From positions 62,001 through 126,000 of the forward strand of contig JANBVJ010000002.1 of assembly GCA_024239055.1 (NCBI GenBank): a DNA stretch of 64,000 bases. Direction: 5' to 3'. A program made the position numbers and the translations under genes. This DNA is from Patescibacteria group bacterium (lineage in GTDB: Bacteria; Patescibacteria; Paceibacteria; Paceibacterales; UBA10102). Position 1 is the stretch's first letter. Each line of letters begins with the position of its first letter. The notes under the pieces were generated by a model, which was given only the letters and a program-made list of their open reading frames with translations, was not told the origin of the DNA and did not search any database. Positions 33,601 to 45,600 of this stretch are shown one piece after another.

Positions 33601-36600
33601 GTTACTGTTTGTGATTCTAATAATGTGTTGAAACTTGCATCAGAAAATAGGTTTATTGTTAGACTTGTAGTTGAGTTTCTAATCATTTCTACATAAATTA
33701 ATTCTTGAGTAAGATTTCTTGTAAATGTCGCTAATGTACTTGATCCACCTGATGGGAATCCTCCATCTGATGCTACCACTTGATAATCTTCTGTGTTACT
33801 TGCAGTTTGTAATCCCAAACCTATCCAATCTTGTATTGCACTTTGGACTACTGTTTCATCCGAATCGGATAACCCAATGTGCATTTCCAGTGCAGTTGCA
33901 TCACTGTTAATTGAATATGTTTGAATATCTAATTTGTATCGAAGTGCTAGTTTGCTATCTGCCTGTAATGCAACTCCTAAATCAAAAGCAATTCCATCAT
34001 TTGTTGTAACTGATGTTGGCACACTAAAGTCTAATTCATCATTGGATATGTTTACTCTAACTCTTGCTGTATCAGTTGTTGTCCAATTTCCATCTGCCTC
34101 TCCTTGAGTTGTATAAGAAGTGAAGTTATCAGCAAATATAGTTGCTCCACCTCCACCTGAAAATATCTCTACATTTCTTATGACTTTATCAATAACGTTT
34201 CTTCTTTCATCTAGAACTGTTACAACATCAGTTTCAGTTTGAGTTGAATTAACTCCACCTACATCAGTAGTGGCATTTACAATTAAATCGAATGCACCAG
34301 TTGAAACTGCTGACTGACCTTTTGCCCTATATATGAAAGTGGTATTTTGAATTAACCCTGTATCATTAAATTCTGTAATCAATTCATCAACAGTTGTTAC
34401 ATTTATGAAATCACCAAAGACTTTAAGGCTTGTATCCATATCAAACTGGAAAATTTCATCATCTGCTACTTCGTCAACATAAACTGCTGAACCAGATTGT
34501 GGAATCCACAAACTTCTAGGTTCTGGTGCGAACAAACCTCCTTGACCTACATTAATTCCTACGCCTGTTGTAATCATCGTAGTAATATCAAACGCAGTTG
34601 TCATGTTTCTACCATCAACTGAATCATTTAATCCTCCACCAATATCTAAAAGTCCTAAGAACTTTCCATCAGATCTTACAGCAACGTCAAATACACCAGT
34701 AGAAGGTAGATAAGGAACATCTGCAACTTGTGATAAAGTTGTAATATCCCATGCAGTAGTTAAATCAAATTGAAATAGTCTGTCATTGTCTGATTTCGGA
34801 GCATACAATCTGCTTCCATCTTCTGTAATCCAAATTCCTTGTATGAAAGTAGGCAATGTTGTAAACTCTGCGTTGAATGCTAATGTGGATAAATCAAATG
34901 GTGTTGATAATGTATATTCATAAATGTCTGTATTACCACTTTCAAGAATAAACATCTTAGTTCCATCTAATTTGAAATGAACATCTGTTATTTGAGCAAC
35001 TTTTGATCCTAATGTACTAGATAAGTCTGTACTATTTTGTGTAGATACTGCTGTTGATACCTCAAACGGAGTTGTTAAACTGAATTTGTTAACGGTATCT
35101 GTAAGTACGTCAGGAACAAACATTTCTGTACCATCTGGTGTGATGTATAATCCAGCACCAACATTGTATGAACTTGTATGGTTTGTTGGGTTTTGATCAT
35201 TTCCACTTGTTAGATTCCAAATTCCTATCTGCTGTGACCTTTGTATAATTACTCCTGTCAATGGATCTGATGGATGAATTGTTCTTGCTTGATCCCAAGA
35301 AATATTTATTGCAGTTGAGTTAAGTGCTGTTGCATTTAGACCTGTAATTGGTTGAATTAGACCAAATTCAACTATTGTAGAGTTTATACCAAATCCATTT
35401 GTATTGTTTGCACGAACTGTATAATTCAAAAGGTTAGTTATTGGACTAATTGTTGTATCTGTAAATTCGCTTGCAACTGGTGAACCAATTAATACAGTTC
35501 CATTTCCAATTACTACAGTACCATTTTGATTGTTTAGTGTTGCTTGAGGATTTCCAAATATACCAACTTCAAACAAGTCTGTGAAGTTTATGTTTGGATT
35601 AGAAAAGTCATATATTGTTTCAGTTTGTCCTGCTGATGCGTTACCAATGAATAATCTGTAAATTTCATGCTGTGTAGAAACAGATACAGACTGGTCACTG
35701 TGACGAATTAAAACTGTAACAATATCATCTGCACTTGATAGATCTATTCCTGTTTCATCAAGAGTAACGTTTTGTATTCCGATTGAAGTTACTGGTACTA
35801 CTGGTGCATTTGCTATTCCTAGTTGTGTAGCCACTCTTGGTAAATCTGTTGGAAATACAGTTGGTATGTTTGATTCTACATCACCATTTAAAACTTCTAT
35901 ACTTAATCTTCCATGAACTAGACAATCAACATTACCACAATATGACTGGTGTTCAAGAATTATGTCCTTGTTTTCTATGAATGATTTTGTAAATGTTTTG
36001 AGGACATAACCTTCACCAAAAGATAATAAGCCCAAATTACCTTCTATTCCAGTTTCATCTGCATTGTTAGATAGTAATGTTCCGTTAGGGCTAATTGTAT
36101 AACCATATCTTGCGTTGTTTGCACTTGTAGCAAAGGATGTGTGTTCTTTTATTGTCCATTGGCTTCCATCTGTTCTAAAGACCTGATAATTATCAGTATC
36201 AGGAATATCATCCCAATCCAATGTAGCATTGTTATTCATGTTTTGAACTACAGTGAGACCTGTAACTTGTGCTGGTGGTTGTGGAAGTGAGAAACTTGTT
36301 GTATTTACAAATCCTCTTTCAGCGATAAATCCTTTCTGTAGATCCATACAAGTTTTTGGACAGACATCACCTGCTCCTTGTCTATTTCCTTCAACTGTGT
36401 ATATTATTTGTGGGTTCGTGAAGTTCCATGTTCCAATTTTTGAAACTGTAATATTTGCAATAAATAATTCGTAAGCACCAGCATTAGAACCAACTGGTGA
36501 TGAATCTGGATCTCTCATTGATACTACTACTGTAGCGAAACTTGAATTGAAACTACCCCAATTTATGCTACTTGCATTTAGCGTTTGAATTGTCATATTG

Positions 36601-39600
36601 AAATCACCTATTCCAGCACCAACTGATGCACCTTCTATTCCAGACAAAGTTAATCCTGATAGACTTGTTCTAACACCATCTACATTAGATAGAACAGGTA
36701 TATCATGTGCAAAATTAAATCCAGAATCTTTGTTTATAATTCCGTCATAAACAGCGAGAGTTGCAACACTTGTTAATCCAACACTTTGAACACCACCATT
36801 TGCTTCTTGTTGCCATGCGATTTCAATTGATGAATCGGTTATCTCAGTTAAGTTGAATATTTTGAAGAAATGAATTATACCTGCTCCCCTGTCATTATTC
36901 TCTGCATCCCCACCTGTTGCAGATAGACCTGTGTTGATGTTTAGTAAGTCAGTTGGTAATGGTTCACCATTGTCTGCTGTTGTTCTACCTTCCTGAGCAC
37001 CAATTGATACGTTTGCATTTGGAAATTTGCCACCACTTCCACAATTGTTTAAACATCCTGCTCCACTTGCACCTTCAAGAATTGACTCTTCAAGGTCATG
37101 TTCTCTAAACTGCCATATTTTTGAAGTTGAATTAAACAAGTCACTTCCAGAAATTAGTGGTGCTGTTTGATTTACAATTGATGATACATTACCCTCTGTA
37201 CTTCCAGTTAATGATTGAACTTTATAGAAAAATAGATTTCCTTCATCTTCACTTGTTAACACATCTGTAAATGTATCAACATCACCAAGCGTTGCTATTT
37301 CTTCAAATTGATCCCCGATAAGATCAATTTGTAAGTTCAGAGTATTGAACCTAGTCCATGCAGTTAAATCTCCACCATTTTCAGTAACTAATTCACCATT
37401 ATCAAAATTTGTTGCGTATGATGTAAAGCCAAAACCTGTGTCATCTCTATACATCTGGATAGTACCAACTATTGATCCGTTTGTGTAAGCACCTACCATG
37501 TATGTTTTATTAGCCAATAATACAAAGTCGTCAAACTCAAAATCGTGGAAATTTCCAGATGGGAATGGATTTGATCCTATTGTGCTAGTAAATATGTCTG
37601 TACTATTTTCTAATATCTCATTTAGAGATGCACTTGAACCATTGAATACTGCTACTTTAAGTACGCTGTTTCCACCTGACCATGATGTACCTACTATCTT
37701 TAATCTTATTTTATCAAGAGTAAAATCTTGATTTCCCATAGTAAAGTTTTGTGCTCTACCACAAGGTTGAGCACCACCACAAGTAAAGTCATTAAATGTT
37801 ACAGTTCCTTGATTTCTAACACCTCCAATTTCTACATCTCCAACTGGTTTATCGTTTAGTTTAAGATAATCATTTGGTAGATCTTCACCTTTAACTTTAG
37901 AAGTTGTATCATTTGTTGCTTTTCTTAAAATTTTATACCCATCGGCAGTTATCTCCTTTGTCCAGTTTATTGTAATGTCATTTCCAATTTGTACTGCTGT
38001 AACATTTGTTGGAGGTGGTGTTAATGTAGCGTTTACTGCTGTTGCATTTACAGTGTTTGAGAATCCACCTTGTTCTAGAAGTGCGTTCAATCCAACTATT
38101 CTGTAAAAGTATGTGTTTCCTACAACTGGTGATGCTTCATCTATATTTGTGTCTGAAAATGTAGTTGCAGTTGAACCAGTATCATCAACTTCTGGATCTG
38201 CTGAAAGTTTTGTGTTGTTAATTACTGCAATTGTGAATAACATGTCATTGTTTGCTACGTTTGAAGTCCAAATTTGAGTTAAAAAGTCCCAAAATGAATT
38301 ACCACCTTCTCCAACATTTGCTCTTGAATCACAGTTTAATGTACCACTTGTACCTTCCCACCATGAAATACCAATACCTAGTTTTCTTGCATTATCAATA
38401 TTTACTCCATTTGTAATGTTAAGCAGGTCTGAACCTCTGTAGTACCAAGTTAATGCATTATTTGTTCCCCAATCTTCGGGTAAAATTATGGTAGTTGAGT
38501 TTGCTATAGTAGAGTTATCTGATGAAATTGTTAACATTCCATCATTAAACAATGAACCTGTTGTAAAACCACCAATTGCACTATTCTCAGAACATCTATT
38601 TCCTCCTGAACCTCCTTCAAATCTAGATATTACTAGACCTTCCCATCTGTCTACTATCCATCCATTAAAGAAATCACCTCTCTGTAATATTGCATCGAAA
38701 TCACCTGAACTTCCTTGCATTGAAATGTTTTGTGGAGTTCCACCTGCTGTTTCTTGATATTCTATTACTTCATCTGCTGTTTCTGTTGAAGTTCTGAAAA
38801 TTCTGTAAGAGTCTGCACCAGCACTTGCATTCCATGACAATTCTATACTTTGTGTTTCTTCATTAAATACTGCTGTAAGATCTGTAACTGGATCTGGTGG
38901 TGGTGGTGGTGAAAATCCTGCACCTGCTGTTATTATTCCTGAATCCTGTTGATTATTAAACAAATTATCATTAGATGAAAGATCATTATCATTCCATGTA
39001 TTAGCACCAAATGGATCACCTGCTCCACCAGATCCAACTAATTGTTCAACAGGTGAATTTGTAAAGTTCCATGTGCCAATTTTTGAAATTGTAATATTAT
39101 GTATTGTGTATAGGTGTTGATTTGATTGAGCATCCTCAAAGACAAAAAATACAGTTATCCAATCTGATTCGTTATCAGCATAATCTATTGATCCTGCTGG
39201 TAAAGTGAATTGTGTTAGTACAGTAGAAGTTGGTGCATTTACACTTGCAAGAACTGAATCGCCTGTAATATCCTGTTCAATTACATCTCCACTACCTGAC
39301 AATGGCAAAGAAGGTGCTGGTGGATAATCTGAACCAATATCATTATTTTGTAATCTGAAATAATCATCTGCTTGATAAAATCCTTCCATAACTCGTATGT
39401 TTAAATCAGTAGAACCTATTGGTGGATGTTTATAGAATGTTGAAATATCTGAACCATTAATCAAAGTCGCATTAAATGACTTGAACATCACACAACATCC
39501 TCTTGGATCTCCAAGTGATGCTCCTGCTTGACCTGATTGGAATTGTAATCCATCTGTATCATTTGCTATTCTCATGTGAGGAACTACTAGCCTTCTTGTA

Positions 39601-42600
39601 TCAAGTTCTCTGTATTGCCATACTGACGATGTTGAGTTTGCAATGTCGCTAGTACCCTCAACAATTGGTTCTTGTCCTATTGCAAAGTTAGATTCATCTG
39701 CTACGACTATACCATTCAATCCCCTTACATTATAATGACATGTAGTTCCATCAGGACAAGTTGTATCTGTGAAATTTGTAATGAGACTGCCTGTATCAGC
39801 AACTAGAATATCAAAGTCAATAAATCCAACTCCCATAAACGCATCGTTTGTGGTTACGGTATTGTTAAATACAAATGGAACTGTATCTGAAAATACTTCA
39901 AACCCATCTACAGCAGTATTATGTCTTGAACCAACAAGCATTCTTACTTCCATATCTAATGCTGTACCGTTTTTTGTAATTCCTATAACATACTCACTAC
40001 CAGATGCAATCTCTACTGGTGGATCAAAAGTAAATCTAAATGGTGGAAAACCTGAAAAAGTCGATACACTACAGGCATCAACTAAGTTAGTAGAGTTTGC
40101 TATCCATGCAGATGTATCATTATTGAAAATGCTACCCATAAGAGTTTGTTGTCCTATAGTACAAGGTAACGCACTTTGTTCATATAACGTAGTCACAATA
40201 CTTGTAATTTTTTCATCTGATGTTGCGTTGAAGGCTTGACCTACAATGTGCAATGGATCTTCTTTTGTAAATATTGTAAATGAAGTTCCAGCAGGTAAAC
40301 TAAATCCAGCACCATTTTCCCAATGTAAGGGGAAGAAGAAGTTTCCTTCTGATGTTTCACCATAATGGGTTTCATTACTAAGTGCTCTTTCAATCCTATA
40401 TCCTGTTACATTTCCTGTAGGAGTTGTCCAGTTCATGAAAATTGAATCTGATACTGGTGTTACTGTGAGGTCATTAATTGGATCTGGTGCTATTATTGGT
40501 GGTGCAACTGCAAATGTTACCATTTCTCCATAGTTTAGAGTTCCAGCAGTTAGCGTTCCCTGTGCATTTTCTCGGAAGAAATCATTTTGAGGTACTCCCA
40601 TTCCTACCATTGTTGTGTTTTGTGGATTATGCAATAGAGTTGGTGGATGGCTTACACCTGCATCATTAAATGCTAAGACTCGATATGCTTTTGTAGTATT
40701 TGTTGGTGGTGGTGAAGTATCTGTAAAGTTAAGATCCCCTGCTGTTGTAGTGCCAATTGTTTCCCATACTGTTTCTGCATAAATAGCCATAGCATAGTCC
40801 TTGTCTTTTGTTCCGTTGATTGGATTACTTGTGAAAATTCCACTGATTGTATCTTCACCAATTGCCCAACCACTTGATCCTCCACCTACTCCTGTTTCTT
40901 CAAAATAGACTTTGAAACTTCTGTTAACAGATGTTGTACAATCTCCACTGTTACAGGTCTGTGCTCCTGCTTGCTGATAACCAAAGATATACTCATCTGG
41001 TTCTAAATGAATTGGTGGTGAGAAAACCCAATTTACAAATCCTTCATCTCCTAACGCACCTCCTAAATCATTCTCCATTGCAATTCTTGGGTTAATTGAT
41101 CTTGTAATCTGTGTTCCATTGGCAAAATGAATTGAACCTGAAATATCTGGTTCTACGTTAAAAGAACCACATCCTGCACAACCAAGTTTTACTACAATTC
41201 TTGTGATGTTTACTGCCTGTGTTATGTTTAGTTGCTGTCCTGCATGTGTTCGATCAGATGAATCTTTTGGATTATTGCTAGTGGTTAATCCAGTTCCATC
41301 TAGGAAAAATTCTTCAACATCGTGGCTAAGTCCATCATAAATTGTTGTTTCGTTTCCACCTGTTGCTCTTTGAATGATGTATCCTTGAATTGGATCTTCT
41401 GAAAGTTCCCTTGATTTTTTGATTGGTGCTTCTGCCCATACTAAATCAACTGTTGCACCATTATCCGTTGCATTCAAGTCTGGAACTCTTAATGGAGGTA
41501 GTGATAGTGTTCCATTTACTATACTTGAAGTTCCATTTTCACCTAGTATATTTTTTGGAATTATTCTGTAAAAGTAGGAATTATAATTATTTGTTGTAGT
41601 ATCACTAAAGAAATTATTAGTTGTTGTTGTAATGTTTATGAAGGTTTGATTCATTACGTGTGATTTTATTTCTAAACCACTTGTAGTGAACCATTGAAAT
41701 GTTGAATCTTGGAATCTCCAACCACTTCCACCACCAGCAAATGGTCTTAGAACTCTAAAACCTTCACCTGATGTAAACTCTTTTCTAAATGCTCCAATAA
41801 TTTCTGCATTTGCTGTTTCTGCAACTGTCAAGTTCTTCAATTGAGTTCCTAGATACCTTTGTTCGACCTGACAGTTTCCATCAAACCATTTTCCTGTTGA
41901 TCTTTGTGTCCAACCATCCTGTTCATAATCCGTTTGCATTCTTGAACAATCTCTTGCTAGTCTGGTTCCATGAGACATCATGAATCCTGTTTGATTCACT
42001 TCTCCTTGTACATCAGGTTCAAGTTGATTTACTCCACCACTGATTACATTAAGCCAGTATCCATAAACTACCTGACCACCAGTTGGATCATGGAAATCAA
42101 ATCTTCCAGTTCTAAGTTCGCTTTGAGTAGGTATATCAAAAGTATCAAAGCCTGAATCATCACCTAAAATGTCATTTGTACTTGATGTTGAAAGTGCAAA
42201 GTTTGATTCTGAACCAAATCCATCTGCCTCTACTTGCTGTCTTTCAGTTGATAATCTTTGAACTACATATTCATCTGCATTTGGAGTTACATCCCAAGTA
42301 AGATCAAGTTCACCATTTATGTTATCATGTGATATTGCTAAGTTAACAACTTGATCTGGTGGTGATGTTACTGGTAATTGTGCTAGAACAGTGTCTACAG
42401 CAACAACAAAATCTAATGCTGTTTGATTTAGGTTAAATCCTTGTGTTCCGTTTAAGATTACAACTGTATCCCCTTCTATATCTCCGTTGAGAGGAACAAT
42501 TCTGTAAAAGTATGTATTTTTTGCAATTGTAGTAGTATCAGTGAAGTTTGTATCAAGTGAACCTGTATCATTTACAAAAGGAATTTCTGGACTGAAAAGT

Positions 42601-45600
42601 TTTGTTTGATTTACAACTGCAAATTCAGCACGTAAATCTTGTCCGTTAGTTGTTCCCCAAAAAGGAACTGAAACATCTGCTCTAACTATTCTTGGGGTAA
42701 GTCCACCAATTCCATCACCTGATCTAAATGTAGTTGTTCCTGAATCACCAACTCTTGTTTTATCCCAACTTACACCAATACCAATATTATCTGCACCTTC
42801 GGTAGTAACACTTGAAGTTAGATTAATCAAATCTGTACCATAGAAATTGAACGTCAGAGGACTATCCGATGGAATTGCCAATACTGATGGATCTCTGAAT
42901 GTCGTTGAGTTTTTGATAATTGTAAAGTCACCATCACTACTTGCTTGATCAGCATCTAAGAAAATTGCACCTCTGAGAATTCCACTTGCACCTGTACTGT
43001 TGAAAACATGATTCATTGTAATCCTTGAAACTATTTCATTGACAAAAGTTGTTCCCCAACTTGTTTCTGCTGTGTAATCAGCAGGTAATTCAGATAAAAT
43101 TTGTGTTTGTGGAGTTATTAAAGTTTCAAAAGAGTAAAGAATTTTTTCATCTCCTGATTCTGTTGAAGTCCTGTAAATTCTATAACCTGTTGTGTTGATT
43201 CCATCGTGAACCCAATCAATATCTAATGATTTTCCTAGTGTTACAGATCCAGATAACACAGCATTTTCTGGTACTGGATTTGTTATTTCTGGAAATGATC
43301 CAATTGCTTGTGTTAAGTCAAAAGTCATATCAAGAACTTGGAATGATGCACCAATACCATCAGAAGATGCACCTGCACCTGAATTGTACATATTGTCTAT
43401 ATCTGTATCTGTTAAACTGTAACCATTCCAGATTGTTAGTTCGTCAACATTGAATGTATTTTCAATTATTAGGCTTGCAACATTATTGTGTGTATTATCA
43501 CCTATTGTTAATGGGTCTGGTGGAGTTGAACCAGTTCCAGTATGTAAAGCAAGTCCAATTTCAATGTCACAATTTCCAGAACCATCTACACAAACTCTTG
43601 CATATCCTATGGTATCAGTCTTGTTAAGTAACAATGTAACCATGTGCCATTGTCCATCATCAGCAGGTATAATTCCATTAAAAGCACCTCCATTTACAAT
43701 ATTCGTTCCTGCTTCTTTTACCAATAATCGTATATCACCTGATTGAGTGTAAAGTAAAAATGAATTTGCATCGGTATTTGATCCACTTGAAATTAATGGG
43801 TATTGAGTAGCACCAACAACATCACCATTCAACCAAAAGTTAATACTCGTTAAGTTTGATCCAGAATTTCCAATTGTTAGGAAATCCCACAATGAAGCAT
43901 CTGATCCTAAATGGATTTCTCCTTGAGTATCACCACTTGATGTTCCATTTTGAATTACTGCTTCATTAATTATTCCAGAAGCATTTACTACGAAAGTTGA
44001 TAGACTACCACCTTCAAAATATTCTGCATCAGCACTAGATCCTAAAGAACCTGTGTTTGGTGCTGTGCTGTTATCAACACCATTTAGTGAGTTTCCTAAT
44101 CCTAGTGGTAGTGTTACATTTAGACTAAGAAATCCGTAATCTGCAATTTTTTTAAGTGGAGTTGGGTTTCCATCATTTATTGGATGTTCATAGAACCAAA
44201 CAACAGGTTGAGTGAAATTGTATAATTCATTATCGTCAATTTGTACCGAAGTAATATTCATCGAGATAGATCCATCTGTTGAATTATCTTTCAAACCTAC
44301 GTAAATTGTAATTTCTGATTCAGAACTAGCAAAGTAAAGTGGGTCTACCTGAATATCCCCTGTAAATGGAAGATCTACTTCCATTATTCCAAGCCTATGA
44401 TTTTGACCAGTACCCAAATCAGACCGTAAAGCATTTTCTGGATGGTCTGTTTTTGTAATTGCTAATACTCCTGTTCCACCTGCATAGATAGTTTCCATAT
44501 CCATTCTTCCATCAATAACATCAATGAAAGCCCTCATAGAACCAGTTCCACCAGACTTTGTTGCACTAATTGTTGTCTTGAATTGTTTTCCCTCTATTGC
44601 AGTCTTGTTTATTGTCTTAAAGACCATACATTGTCCTTGATCTGCATCTGATGTTGCTGTGTTAATGTTAAACGCATCACCAAGTCTTTGAAACTTACAG
44701 TCATCCATTAAACCAGTTGGAAACTGTGTGTGTTCTTTCATCTGCCAAAATCCTTGTGAATTATTAACTGGAATGTTTATTGTGTATCTAGTATATTCTC
44801 CATCTGCTACTGCAAATCTATTTACTCCTGCTCTAAATGGGAAACCATTCCAGTTTACTACTGTTGAAACAATTCCATCTGGTTGTGAAAAATCAGATGC
44901 AGAAACTTTTTCTCCATCTGGATGTAGGTTTGTTCTAACTCTGTTTTTAAAATCTGCTAATGCACTTCCACTTGCTGTAAAACCTATATCATTTGGAACT
45001 GTAAATAGTGTTTGTCCACGACAAATTCCACCATTTAAATTTGTAGTCCAAAGTGGTGCACCACCAGTTGCATTATGCCAAACATCACCAGCAGTCATTA
45101 AACCACCTTGAGTAGAAGGAATTCCATCTAATCTTCTCACTCCACAATCATGATTACTTGCACCAGAAGTTATTTTGAATCTTAGAAGTATTGATGTTAA
45201 TTCATCAATAAGTTCTGGTGGAAATAATGGACTCTGGTTATAAATTGCAACTCTACATGGAGTTGTAGTGATGTCTGCTTGATTATTAGCAAGTAATGTT
45301 CCACCTGCACCAGAAATTGCTCCACCATCTGGATATGGATCAGCAATACATTCTGCACCAGCACCACTTAGAGCACCTAGTATATCTTTGTCCATTGGAA
45401 CATAAATTATTGTTGCCTCTGCTTCCTGAATAAAACCTATATCACCTAAAAAACCTAAATTAAAATCATTTTCTTCATTAAATTTATCGTAAACTGATTT
45501 CTCAACTTCAAAAACTTCTTCTTCCCATGCTATGGGAACCCAACTTCCTACTTGATGTAGTAGATTAACTGCTTTCAGACTGATCATTTCTGGTTTTTCA

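Noticed and set aside
34000..34200. Plus-strand frames inside the giant gene and other long genes
   Set aside because: They mirror the opposite-strand codons, are Ser/Val/Leu rich and have no promoter or neighbours, so they are shadows.
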